Position numbers and translations under genes: made by a program. The notes under the pieces were generated by a model. The model was not told the origin of the DNA, made no database searches, and was given only the letters and a program-made list of their open reading frames with translations. From Bolinopsis microptera (Eukaryota > Ctenophora > Tentaculata > Lobata > Bolinopsidae), in NCBI RefSeq assembly GCF_026151205.1, contig NC_087072.1:4113375-4173374 (forward strand): a DNA stretch of 60,000 nt, read 5' to 3'. This document shows positions 45,205 through 56,846 of this stretch, piece after piece. Each line of letters opens with the position of its first letter. Within the stretch, counting starts at the first letter, position 1.

Positions 45205-46885
45205 GAATCGGGCCCGGGGGCTTAATCTGTTAAAATATGTGGTTTATTATTTCTCGATGTGAGGTCAAAACATCACGTGCCTTCTAATAGTAATGGCACA
45301 TTCCTTTCTTTATATTGATAAGTTATTTCACAAGAATAAGAATCTGCTACTCACTAATCTTGATAAGTTAAAATCATATGTACTATACTTTTTTTTAAAT
45401 AATAAAACATACCGTGTTTAAAACATACCGTAGTTATTGTTTAAGGCTAAGTATTTGATTTGCTGTTCTCTGCGAATGACAAACAATTAGTAATTACGCT
45501 AAATGAATAAAATATTAAACGACAGTTAGTGCTAAAACTTTTTGATCTATTTAATTCTATTTGGCTTGTGATGCAACACACACCTTAACTTAAATGCGGG
45601 TCTTTTATTATTTTTACTGTTTTTTCACCGACCCTTAGTGCTCAATTATATGCGACTATTTAATTCTAATGACGTTAAAATTGTCGCTTATATAAGTACT
45701 ACTGTTATATTGATTTCTTAATTTATGCAACGTTTGATGGGTGTGTCGGTAGAGGCTTGAAGAAATTTAGACAATGAGGATTTCAACATGTCAAAAGGGC
45801 AAGTTAATATCACAATCAGAAAATCCCGATTGCGGAAACTTGCCGTCATTATAAGTTATTGAGTTTTTTCCTTGGGGGGGGGGGGGGGGGTCATAGGTTG
45901 TAGTCACAGAACGTTGTTTAGTGCCAGTACTGAGTACAGTAGCTCGTGAGTTGGAATCTAGTGTTGTTAGTAAACTGCACACCGTAACTGTATTTATGCT
46001 CCCTGATCGTTAGCAATGACCGCTCGGGTCGTTAGCAATGACACCCAAACTACAAAAGGATAACCGATAATTATATCGTGGTGCCAATTACATGTCTCCT
46101 TTAAGTTTACATTTTGTTGATCAAATAAAATCGGTTCTATAGTATAACCATTAACCCATACTATTGCTATTTTATTCTGTTGTTTCCTTGACCTCAAATT
46201 CCAAAATATCTTGCCAATCCTTCAAATATACTGGAATAGTTTCTTACTTTTACTACAATGTTTCAATCTTTGTACGCAACCACTTTTATATTGTCCCAAC
46301 TATGAGGACATCTTTATTTCTCGTAGCTTCGTTTTTTTTCTTATTTCTGACACTTTATTGTTAAAGTATCACTATTGTTTTATTATCTATGTTTATCGTT
46401 TAATGTCTATAAATGAATTGTTACATATTTGAATAAGAAAATTAAACTTAGACAATAAGCAATAAGATAGATGACGTATACAACTTCCTCATATTAATTC
46501 TAAAGATCAGCTTTCTTACAAACTGTACGAAATTCGACCCTAATAAATGTGAAGTATGTACTCCCAGCAAATATTAAGAAGTCCGAACCCTCCTAACCTG
46601 TTGCTTTACCTTGCTTTATTCTAAAACTACCAAGAGTAAATTGTAAGACTAGCTGCGTGGTTCTCCCTCCATGAAACATTGGGACTCTAGCAGTTCATCG
46701 GATTGGTAGTTATATCAGTGTTAAATGGTTACAGCCTACATTATAATATCTTTTGCTATGAAGCTATGTATAAGAGAGATTAATGACGTATATTTCGATC
46801 ATTTTCTGGTTACTTCACATGTGTATTCTCTTATTTGAGTCTACGCAATAGTAAATAATCATTTAAGATAATAGTTCGACTTCAT
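45205..46885. other. Intergenic, no gene seen
   Basis: Includes a run of ~18 G at 45877. Otherwise AT-rich and unremarkable. Confidence 0.45.
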
Positions 46886-47330
46886 CGGCCAGGTAGCGCA
46901 GTTGGTTAGAACGCCAGCTTTGCAATCGTGAGGTTGCGGGTTCAAATCCCACTGTCTACCTGGTCGTGGGGTGAGCGTCGTTGACGTTCAGCTAAGGACC
47001 CTGAGTGGTACATGCAACCCCCGGTCTACTCAGCCGAATACTCGAGAAATCGAGTGTGAGGGTTAAATGAGGAGCTGCACATTGCAGCAAAGTCCCGGGC
47101 GAAGAAAGTATGGTACACACTACCTTAACCGTCGGCGAGAAGGCCTCCCTCTTCACTAGGAGGCCAGAAACCGTTGACCAAAACAGAGAGAGAGAGAGAC
47201 CTTAACCGTCACTGGCCAAATAAATCCTTAGGCTTCCTGTAATTGGCTGGTTGCACTTGTGTAACAATATGGCTGTTGGAATCAGGAATACACCGAAGTA
47301 AAATAAGTGTCTTAATAAAAATTAAAAAAA
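46886..47330 (+). mobile_element. tRNA-derived SINE
   Basis: Head 46886-46963 resembles a tRNA: 7-bp acceptor-like pairing ccaggta/tacctgg, A box tagcgcagttgg (46894-46905) and B box ggttcaaatcc (46939-46949), the internal RNA polymerase III promoter. The anticodon arm does not pair well, which argues against a working tRNA. A ~300-bp body, a (GA)n stretch at 47188-47199 and an A-rich tail follow. The truncated copy at 45057-45204 confirms it is dispersed. Confidence 0.8.
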
Positions 47331-47975
47331 GTATAGACTATTATAATAGTATAGACTATATACACTGCTCCCGATTTGAAATTTCTTTTACTTGTCGTGC
47401 AGGTGCATCGATGATTTATAGTTGCGCGACGATTTTTTTTAGTACTATAGTCATAGATTCTCGTGTTCCATGAATTGTTTCAACGTACAAAGTCATCCCT
47501 TGATAACATATACTTATTATAACCAGTATATTACTATTATTTTAGTGAGTAGCCCACTAGGCTTATTAACATAATAATCAGACAACTCTACTTTATTTTA
47601 GCAGGTTAGTCACACTGCATATCGCCATGTTTATAGAATTATTGAACAGTGTTATTGAACAACTGTCTCAATTCTTGGAAATAAGGACCATACGTCTGCT
47701 TAACTTATGTATCAACGCACTTATAAACAGTTGACTCAAAGGTACCGTGCAGTTATAAATTCATATATAATATAAAATTGACAAGTTATTACTATTAACC
47801 ACTTGTGAGTGCACCGGGACACGATAATTTTGTGACCCTCCTCCATTACTCGTTATATAATATCAAGCGCCAATTTCCTTGTTTTAAATCTGACATAATA
47901 CATCTGGCTTTTAAAAGTTTAAAGCCTATGACGTAAAGTAACTTATTTGTAATTTCATTCAAGGTTGAGTAAATT
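47331..47975. other. Intergenic before GPCR 2
   Basis: A short direct repeat (agtatagacta) at about 47330-47358. No other signal; the GPCR promoter is presumably here. Confidence 0.45.
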
Positions 47976-48712
47976 ATGGATACAGAAACTAAAGATAACC
48001 GATTGGATCCATACAGCGTACCAGATTACGGTAGATATTGTCTGATAACATGGTGTTTGGTGACGGGTATCTTCTCCCTCTTTGGTAACCTCGCTCTCCT
48101 CATCTCATCGCTAGTCTCTGTCCTCAAACTAGACAAAGTCTCAGTTGTCCTGATACAGAACCTAGCTGTTACAGGCGTTGGTTTCACGGTCTTCATCATC
48201 CTGCCTACAGTAGGATCTACAGTGGAACAGGAGTGGATCTACGGGAGGGGGCTGTGTGTGGTGACTACATACGCTCTGTATATCCTGGGCTTCATGAGCA
48301 CCTACCTGATAGCCAGTCTCAACATCAGCAAGCTGACAGTTTTGTTATTTCCACTACGAGCCAGACTGAGAACGAAAAAGTGCGGCGCTGTCATATCGGC
48401 CACATTGTGGGTTATCGTCATCATCTTGATCGTAACTAGTAATGTGGTAGCCTCACGAGACATCACGTTCAGCCCGCTGGTCTTCGCGTGCACCTTGGAC
48501 TACAGGTTCATCCCCCCGAACCTGCTCGAGCAAGCCACCCTCTACAGCAACCTCTTAGTACCACTTGGTGTGATCCTAGCAACAGCGATCTGGCTAATGC
48601 TGCTCATAAGAAGTGTTCGGAAACTAACCAGACATATCGTGTTGGTTCTTCTAGCTGTCTCCATCGCTTACATCCTCTCCTACCTTCCCTTCATCATCTT
48701 TGCAGTTTTAAG
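47976..48712 (+). CDS. Rhodopsin-like GPCR 2, exon 1 (TM1-TM6)
   Basis: Exon 1 of a 354-residue receptor (join 47976-48712, 48865-49192). TM1 has FGNLALL. TM2 reads LIQNLAVTGVGF without the usual Asp. Before TM3 is RGLCVV, and the DRY site reads NIS (SLNISKLTVL). TM5 and TM6 follow, with no Trp-Pro but SYLPF in TM6. A plasma-membrane receptor of unknown ligand, clearly distinct from the one at 35424. The exon ends in phase 2 at donor gttagt. Confidence 0.85.
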
Positions 48713-48864
48713 GTTAGTTCATTTAGTTGTTATCCATAGTGATTGGCTATAAGATTTATCTGCAACTTTATAAATTACGTGTGTAAGCCGGAAATCAGAC
48801 TTATATTTACGTGATATAACATTTACTACGCTATTGTTTTCAAACAGCATCATTTTCCGCACAG

Positions 48865-49192
48865 GAAACAACCGATGACGGTGAACAACCTCAGACTCTA
48901 TACAGTAGCTGCTGTAGCAACTTTTATATCACCCTTCTCAAATCCTATCATATTCTACTTCAACATCAAGAGTTTCAAGACTTATGTTGATAACAAAGTG
49001 TTGTGGGTGATGGGCAAGCACATAGAGATAAGAGACCGGGATGTTTCTGGTAGATATGCGAGTAGAAATTCTACTCGCATATCTACTGTAAGCATGAGGA
49101 GCACCAGAGACTCAGTAGTTATTAATCCTATTAATGTAGCCGCACTTCAGAAGAATTCCACCGTCGTGGTTAATGATGCAAGGATTATCTAA
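48865..49192 (+). CDS. Rhodopsin-like GPCR 2, exon 2 (TM7 and tail)
   Basis: After a 152-bp intron with acceptor tccgcacag, the frame continues RKQPMTVNNLRLY, TM7 with SPFSNPIIFYF (an NPxxY-like NPIIF) and a Ser/Arg/Thr-rich cytoplasmic tail. Using the earlier acceptor (caaacag) would shift the frame and hit a stop, which decides the junction. Stop at 49190-49192. Confidence 0.85.
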
Positions 49193-49503
49193 ACAATTCA
49201 AGAGTATCATAATTAATATTAATTGCCATGATTTTTTAACATGGACGTGAACTTATTAATGAAATCGAGTTTGAATTCAGAAAACCGTTACCTTATGAGC
49301 TTATGATAGATAATGTTATTGACAAGAAAAACAGTAGCTAATTGGAATGATATATAGAGGTTTTTAAAATGACTAATGTCGAGAATAGAACCGAAACTCA
49401 CCATAAGTAAAATTTAAGTTTTTTGTTGTTTATAAGTTAATTGAAAAGTAGATTAAAGAAAAAAAAAACTCTTGAGGATCACTCAGGAATGGAGGCCAAA
49501 TTC
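49193..49503. other. Convergent intergenic gap
   Basis: 311 bp between the 3' ends of GPCR 2 and the MATE gene, AT-rich, with an A run at 49459. Confidence 0.5.
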
Positions 49504-51154
49504 TTATTTTGATTTCCTGGTCAGGGAGACCCCAGCAAGAGTTACAAAAACTAACCCTGCGCAAGCAATCGCAAGAAAAACGCGTGATATTTCCTTTTTG
49601 TTGTTATCCTCACATGGCTCAGGTGAGCGATCTGCACTTCCGTTCGGCAATATAATATCTAATTCCATCACAAAGGTACCATCGTCTTGATCTTCGAGCA
49701 GAAGGGGTTGCCTTTCCGCCCCTCCAACGTTTTCAACCGAAGCTACTCTTTCTCTAGATTTCCCTATCTCTGTTTCAATGTTCACCGTCCAAATCTTCAG
49801 CACAGCGGATATCAACATGACCGCAGCCGCTGTAACCAGCCCAATAGAGACTCCGGCAACCTTCATATCAGTTAAGAAGATGGTCCCCAGCATGATTGGG
49901 AGGCCTATAAAGTAGCAGGATATACTCATTGTACAGCAGGTGAAATCTTGTGCCCCAAATGCAACAAGTATACCTTGATTTAAGACGGTCTGAATATGAT
50001 CAACAGGAATGCCAAGACATATAATCCAGAAAGTGGTCATGAACATACCCTTTACATCGTTATCTGATGAGAATAACGCAACCTGGTAGCTCATTAAACA
50101 ATAGGACGCCACAGCAAGCACACTCGACCCTAACACAGAGTTCACCACTGTCAACTTCATGCACAGCTTTGTTTTTACAGCGTCTCCCTCACCCAGAGCT
50201 TTTCCGATGGGGGTGGCAGCTGCTTCTGACATCCCTAGAGCTATTGACCACCAGATGGTCACCAGTTGGTGCACGATAATGACGACTGAGAAAGCTGTGG
50301 CTCCATCGAACTGGCTGCAGAAGGTTGATATCTCGAATAGAGCCAGTTCAGCAAACACGTTGAGCGCACCAAATAGACCTAGTTTTAGCATAGGTTTCCA
50401 GCCTTGGAGAGTGCGGGTGCTGATCCCATTCCAAGATAACGGAAGCATATTGTTAACTTTAAGCAAACGGCCAAAGACAATATTCTGCTGAAAATAGCTG
50501 CTAATCCAAGCCCATCCAAACCAAATTTCATCACAACGACCATGATCTGACATAGTTAGCAAGGAGGTGAAACGACACCATCACCATGGAAACGACGGAA
50601 ACAAACTTCGTCTGCTCCTGCATAGCGAAATACCTGCAGATCATTGCAAAGGTGAAATCAAAAAACTCCATAAGGATGGTTATCCTGAGATATTTCACTG
50701 CAATATCTCGGTAGCTGTCCTCGCCACCAATGGACAACTCGTCAACTGACGTATCATCAAGTTGCAGCGTAGGGTCCGGCAGAAGATCTATGATGAACAC
50801 AACATTTAAGTACGGACCCAGAACGAAGAGGAGCAAGAGCCAACCCTGGAATAGACATTTTAAAAACACCGTCCGAAGCTCACCCTTAGAACCATGCACC
50901 TGAGGACCGTAAGTATCGAGGACGGATGCGAATCCAGCAGATATCGGGGCAACTATCAAGTTAAAGAGAGTGTTAGCGAGTCCCACTCCGGTGAGATGAG
51001 CCGGGCTGATGTGTCCAGCGAATATAAGGGTAATGAACGCCATCAGGGCTGCTGTGCAGTTAATTAAGGCGTAGGACACAGCGAGGCGGATAAATTCCCA
51101 CTCCTTTGAGAATAGGTTTAGGGTTTTTGATACGATTAAAAAACGGTGTAACAT
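49504..51154 (-). CDS. SLC47/MATE-family multidrug and toxin extrusion transporter, two frameshifts
   Basis: Product of ~550 residues, the usual size of animal MATE proteins. These exchange organic cations for protons across membranes. From ATG 51154 the first frame has FAGHISPAHLTGVGLANTLF and SAGFASVLDTYGPQVHGS, the family's first-lobe motif (usual form ..LDTLCGQAFGA). It runs to HLLANYV. A second frame (about 50548-50460) gives MVVVMKFGLDGLGLAAIFSR, the expected TM5-TM6 stretch. A third frame resumes with WNGISTRTLQGW and continues through the second lobe to the stop at 49504. Tail: acidic loop then a final membrane helix, like the 13th helix of vertebrate MATE1. No intron is seen. The two shifts mean a recent pseudogene or two base-call errors. 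Confidence 0.85.
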
Positions 51155-51535
51155 GATAAGGGATAAGAGGAAAGCCTCAAATTCTAAACCAAACTGAAGC
51201 AAATGAGTCAGCCACTATGAGTTATGCCAATAATGTATTACAGCACAACTGTGTCGAGAATCTAGAATAATATTAATATAATTCGACCGTTGTTGAAGAA
51301 CTTTAAGTCAATGACTTTAAGTTAATGACGTGTCAAATACATATATTTGAAGAGTACCATAATTAAAATTCATCTATGGTATAGCTGCTATTGTATGTTT
51401 GGTGCTATACAACTCTGAGCACATCATGGTACACTTAAATTGAAGAGGAAGGCCAGGGAAAATCCAAATAAATGTTATTTTATCAGGAGTGATAAAATCT
51501 GTGAGATGAGTGAGATATAACTCATAAATTTCGAC

Positions 51536-52185
51536 TACCTTAGGGCCAATAAATTTGGTTCACAATAAATTTGGTTACCATAATTTTGGTTACCATAATT
51601 TTAGTCACAAATTTCGCAAATTTTTAGTCAGCAACAATTTTAGTCACACTTTTCGACTTTTCGAGACCATTTTCCATTACATTTACCTTAAGAACGACAA
51701 ATTTAGTCTACCCCGTCTGCATTGCATTACTCAGGAATTTCAATAACATCAGATCTAGAGTTTATGACTCAGAATCACTAAGTTCTTCAGTACACTGTTC
51801 AGTTTCTTTTTCACCCTTTTTCGACTTTACCATTTCTGTCGGTACGACGTAGTTTATGTCGATATGATCCTTCGTCCGTTTCAACAGAGCATGCATTGGG
51901 AATTGGGATGGATCGAATAAAAATGTAATGTCCAAGAGGAGCTCTAACCCTTTAGTGCAATGGGAATTTGGTACGGTTTTGTGCAGTACACACAAAGCCC
52001 TATAAACAATGTAAGCTTAATAATATTCAATATGCATACATGTCATATATTATGCTCTACTAACATTTTGGTCTCCTTTAAAATTAGTCGCCGAAAAATT
52101 TAGTCTCATGAAATTTGGTTTACAACAATTTTAGTCAAAAGTTTGACTAAATTTATGGTAGACTAAATTTGTCGTTCCTAAGGTA
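51536..52185. mobile_element. Composite MITE with CCTTAGG/CCTAAGG ends
   Basis: A perfect-but-one 29-bp inverted repeat bounds 51684-52185 (taccttaagaacgacaaatt inward on the left; complement at 52157-52185). The element is bordered by TA on both sides, as in Tc1/mariner-type MITEs. A left extension, 51536-51683, has another copy of the same terminus plus repeated aattttagtca units. Related to 6447-7205. Confidence 0.75.
51762..51995 (-). other. Unidentified 77-codon frame inside the MITE
   Basis: Open frame with protein-like composition (LLDITFLFDPSQFPMHALLK, then a Lys/Glu-rich end). It is absent from the related element at 6.5-7.2 kb. It could be a captured exon or a transposase scrap. 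I do not recognise it. Confidence 0.3.
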
Positions 52186-53059
52186 TTTATCAAATAATAA
52201 ATCTTAAACAATAATCTCAGAATGTGTGTGTGTGTCTGTCTGTCTGTACGCGTGTAATTTCCGAGCGGCTTAACCAAGAAAACGGTAAGAGTTAAGGGGC
52301 TGGTTTTTTCGGTATAGTGCCGACAAAACTATGAGGAAGCCGAATTGTAAAGGTTTTTTTATATCGGTCGGTGGTAAGTGGTTTAATTGATGGTTTTGTA
52401 CCACCCTCTTTATAGAAAATTCTACAAGACGTCGGTTGATATTTTACTAATTTGCCAATTTATGGTAAAGATTATTATAGTCAACCACTCCCGAATCTAC
52501 AATTAAGCTTCAATCATGTGATGTTTCGCCAGGATTTTAATCTTCAACTTTTGAAATATGAAACCTGCTAAAGTCATTCAAAGTAAAACAAATATTACAA
52601 CTGAGAGATGACAAACCGTGTAAAGAGATAACAGCTATATAGAAACAACGTTGAAATAACAAAGTCCTAAACCAGACTGAATTATAAAACATTAGAAAAG
52701 TAGCAAAACGTGAAAGTAATGCAATAAACACTTCACTGTTCAGTTAAAAACATGCCAGATGGGCCCACCCGCCACAAATTAAAACCAGAAAACTCTCATT
52801 ACTACATTACAAGAGTTGAAAGTAAGAAACTAGATTAAAACTTAATGGAACAGACACTCAGGTCACTCGGTCACGTGGTTAGATTATCGGAACCAAATCA
52901 GCCACCTGGGTCTAGTGGCACACTCTTCAGCTAATACATAAAACGTGACGTCACGGTCTCAGGATTGTGACGTCATGCTGCGTAACCAGGGCGACACTAT
53001 GGTTACCAAAACAAACGACACTAATGGTATTGCTCATTAGTTAACAAGTGACAAGGATT
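52186..53059. other. Non-coding
   Basis: Begins with a (TG)n(TCTG)n microsatellite at 52210-52240. Contains the two CRE sites described separately; no gene. Confidence 0.5.
52946..52975. promoter_or_regulatory. Pair of CRE palindromes
   Basis: TGACGTCA at 52946-52953 and 52968-52975, 22 bp apart, ~85 bp before the 355-bp tandem array. Confidence 0.45.
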
Positions 53060-53948
53060 TATCTTAAAATTTATTCCGCTTTTATTTTTATTTCCACTCT
53101 CGATTCCTTGCTAGCAGTCCGGTTAATTTAGTACCTTTAGTGGGTCTCATTTTATCATTAGCTCTAATTAAAGAACCTCTCACCCTCTCAGAAAACTCCG
53201 TTTGGAGATATTCATATTCCTTATTACGCTCTAAGTTATTAATTAAAGAACCTCTCAGTCTCACCCTCTCAGATTTTCAACGCTCCGTTCATTTTTATAG
53301 CTTTATTATTTTTATCTTTTTACTACACTTACTAACACGTGCTTTACAAAGGAGCAATAGTTTGCGGAGGCATTCTAGAACGGTATATATTTTAGCTTTC
53401 AGTTTCTGTTTCATTATCTTAAAATTTATTCCGCTTTTATTTTTATTTCCACTCTCGATTCCTTGCTAGCAGTCCGGTTAATTTAGTACCTTTAGTGGGT
53501 CTCATTTTATCATTAGCTCTAATTAAAGAACCTCTCACCCTCTCAGAAAACTCCGTTTGGAGATATTCATATTCCTTATTACGCTCTAAGTTATTAATTA
53601 AAGAACCTCTCAGTCTCACCCTCTCAGATTTTCAACGCTCCGTTCATTTTTATAGCTTTATTATTTTTATCTTTTTACTACACTTACTAACACGTGCTTT
53701 ACAAAGGAGCAATAGTTTGCGGAGGCATTCTAGAACGGTATATATTTTAGCTTTCAGTTTCTGTTTCATTATCTTAAAATTTATTCCGCTTTTATTTTTA
53801 TTTCCACTCTCGATTCCTTGCTAGCAGTCCGGTTAATTTAGTACCTTTAGTGGGTCTCATTTTATCATTAGCTCTAATTAAAGAACCTCTCACCCTCTCA
53901 GAAAACTCCGTTTGGAGATATTGCTTATTACGCTCTAAGTTATTAATT
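53060..53948. repeat. 355-bp tandem repeat, 2.5 copies
   Basis: Units start at 53060, 53415 and 53770. The first two seem identical; the third loses a short catattcc segment and ends near 53948. Each unit includes a partial internal repeat (aattaaagaacctctca). The 109-codon frame repeated in each unit is hydrophobic and AT-driven and looks non-genic. Confidence 0.9.
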
Positions 53949-54826
53949 TTCCTTGTGTTTGAATCTTGTCACTTTTTAACTGTTTTTAGTTTTTGTTATT
54001 TTCGGTCGATTTCTGCACTTTTTTCACTGGGTCATCATTCATAATTTCTGGGATTGAGACGACTTATATCAGCATTAAAGGAAGAGTTTGCTTGTCTGAC
54101 TTACTTCATTAGACACTTCTGGTCAAGAACTGAACAAGAACCACATTCGAAAACTGGAACATCTGAATGACTCCGCAACCCAGGAATAAACTACTCAGTT
54201 ATTATCGCTCAATAATCGGTTTGGTATCGACGTTACATACTTTATTTTATTTTATTAAAAAGCTGATTTTAGAAACCAGGGAATTAAAGTTACCCTCCTA
54301 AGGCTAACATTAAATCGCTGATTTTATTTATATATATCACTTTTTTTTTTGTTCATTCTTTTCCTTCAAAACATTCCAGTACATTGTGCAGAAAGTTGGA
54401 GATGAAGCCGTAGTACGTACATGTAGCATTGCACTGGATCGAACTTGCAGAGTGTGGTTTCCTCCAGTCTGCGCCGCGCGCTTATATAAACATACGCGGC
54501 GCAGATCGACTGGTATGGAGGAGATTGCACTGTGTAGGCTCCGGTGTAGTGTGATATGTATGTACTACGGCTTTACAAATTTTGGAAGCATGTAGGGATA
54601 TATTTCTGATACCAATCGTATATACTAAAAATACTCTAGCACAATTGTAACTGCAGTTTTACAGAACTCTAAATGCTTAATGAACACTCTTGCAGGTACC
54701 ACCCGTATTCACACTCAGACCTGAGTTTAGTCATTTTCCGATACGAGATTGGGGACGGGTTCTATAAACAAACAAACAACAAACAACAAGTGACAAGTGC
54801 CGGTTATGTGGGGCTAAAGGCCCGGG
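53949..54826. other. Non-coding
   Basis: Contains a ~16-bp inverted motif around 54467-54503 (ctgcgccgcgcgc / gcggcgcag). No gene recognised. Confidence 0.45.
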
Positions 54827-55872
54827 GGATTGGGGATCATTTCATGGACTAGCGGTAAAACCGGGGGAGAGGGGGTCATTTCATGGAATAGCGATAAAAC
54901 CGGGGGATTGGGGATCATTTCATGGACTAGCGGTAAAACCGGGGGAGAGGGGGTCATTTCATGGACTAGCGGTAAAACCGGGGGAGAGGGGGTCATTTCA
55001 TGGACTAGCGATAAAACCGGGGGATTGGGGATCATTTCATGGACTAGCGGTAAAACCGGGGGAGAGGGGGTCATTTCATGGACTAGCGGTAAAACCGGGG
55101 GAGAGGGGGTCATTTCATGGACTAGCGATAAAACCGGGGGAGAGGGGATCATTTCATGGACTAGCGGTAAAACCGGGGGAGAGGGGATCATTTCATGGAC
55201 TAGCGGTAAAACCGGGGGAGAGGGGATCATTTCATGGACTAGCGGTAAAACCGGGGGAGAGGGGATCATTTCATGGACTAGCGGTAAAACCGGGGGAGAG
55301 GGGATCATTTCATGGACTAGCGGTAAAACCGGGGGATTGGGGGTCATTTCATGGACTAGCGATAAAACCGGGGGAGAGGGGATCATTTCATGGACTAGCG
55401 GTAAAACCGGGGGAGAGGGGATCATTTCATGGACTAGCGGTAAAACCGGGGGAGAGGGGATCATTTCATGGACTAGCGGTAAAACCGGGGGAGAGGGGAT
55501 CATTTCATGGACTAGCGGTAAAACCGGGGGAGAGGGGATCATTTCATGGACTAGCGGTAAAACCGGGGGATTGGGGATCATTTCATGGACTAGCGGTAAA
55601 ACCGGGGGAGAGGGGATCATTTCATGGACTAGCGGTAAAACCGGGGGAGAGGGGATCATTTCATGGACTAGCGATAAAACCGGGGGAGAGGGGGTCATTT
55701 CATGGACTAGCGGTAAAACCCGGGGGAGAGGGGGTCATTTCATGGACTAGCGGTAAAACCGGGGGAGAGGGGGTCATTTCATGGACTAGCGGTAAAACCG
55801 GGGGAGAGGGGATAATTTCATGGACTAGCGGTAAAACCGGGGGAGAGGGGGTAATTTCATGGACTAGCGGTC
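54827..55872. repeat. 39-bp minisatellite, ~27 copies, open on both strands
   Basis: Unit tcatttcatggactagcggt plus aaaaccgggggagagggga, with variation mostly agagggg/ttgggg/gaggggg and ggt/gat. Because 39 is divisible by 3, stop-free frames of ~300 codons exist on both strands (13-residue repeats). There is no start context or unique sequence to indicate a gene. Confidence 0.95.
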
Positions 55873-55972
55873 TTACATCCTCAGCAGCTACTAAAAAAAA
55901 GTGCATCACAGCACAACTGTGGCAACAATCTACACGCTAAGTCGTATACTCCAAACAATGTAGTTACCCTTA

Positions 55973-56108
55973 TATTAAGTTATTTGTTTTATTAAATATT
56001 AATATTAAGTTATCTGTTTTATTAAATATTAATATTAAGTTATTTGTTTTATTTAATATTAATATTAAGTTATTTGTTTTATTTAATATTAATATTAAGT
56101 TGTTTGTT
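55973..56108. repeat. 30-bp AT-rich tandem repeat, ~4.5 copies
   Basis: Unit attaagttatttgttttatt plus aaatattaat. Confidence 0.9.
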
Positions 56109-56448
56109 TGTGATGTTAGGATTTATAGTGGTCCTCGTGTAACCTATTTTATAGTTTAACGGCCTAACAAAGAAACAACGAGGGTTATTTGTCTAATGTA
56201 TTTTATGTGGTTCGTACAAAATATTAAGTTTAGAACGTTAGTACATGAGATTTGTAACATCGCCAACGGTTACAATCATTGTAACCGTTGCATTGTAAAA
56301 ATGCAACGGTTACAATGAAGGAGTCCTGGTCGGAACATTTCGGAAATATAACTTGGTGATTTGAATTCCCCTAGTAGCAGGATGCATTCAAAGATAATTT
56401 TTCTGGTTACTTTAAATTTTAAGCAAAAGATACTGATTACGTACATAC

Positions 56449-56838
56449 CAGTGATGCACGCCGCCGCCGGACGCCGCCGCGCCGGCACATTTTCACACGC
56501 CGCCACGCCGATACCTCTCAAGTCGGCGTGGCGTGAAAGGAAATAGAAAGAGTATGGAGCCAGTCGGGGTTGATTTTGAACTCTAGGAGATCCAAATTGT
56601 CCAACGACAATGTTAAGAATTTGATTTTTCTTAAATATAACCACCAAATATAATTGTAAAAACCACACTTATTACATCATTATTTCATGCACGCACGTAC
56701 GCCACAATTTTTGTGGGCCTGGAAATTCAAACCTAAATTTTGACAAAATTATGTTCCACGCCGCCGAACGCCGCCACGCCGGGCCATTTTGGGCACGCCG
56801 CCGCCGGTTGGCGAAAAATGAACCGGCGTGCATCACTG
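56449..56838. mobile_element. GC-rich non-autonomous hAT element (390 bp), 8-bp TSD
   Basis: Ends cagtgatgcacgccg and cggcgtgcatcactg, flanked by exact gtacatac at 56441-56448 and 56839-56846. The subterminal regions are dense in cgccgcc/ggcggcg motifs, in contrast to the AT-rich middle and flanks. No transposase. Confidence 0.93.
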
Positions 56839-56846
56839 GTACATAC

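Noticed and set aside
46886-46963. Functional tRNA (Ala-UGC or Cys-GCA like)
   Set aside because: The acceptor-like stem and boxes A/B are good but the anticodon stem does not pair, and the sequence runs on into a body shared with another locus. A SINE head explains it better.
53140-54044. Three copies of a 109-residue hydrophobic protein
   Set aside because: The frame is a by-product of the 355-bp AT-rich tandem repeat; no start context or conserved motif.
54814-55750. Two overlapping ~300-residue repeat proteins
   Set aside because: Stop-free because the 39-bp unit is a multiple of three; no unique sequence or gene signals.
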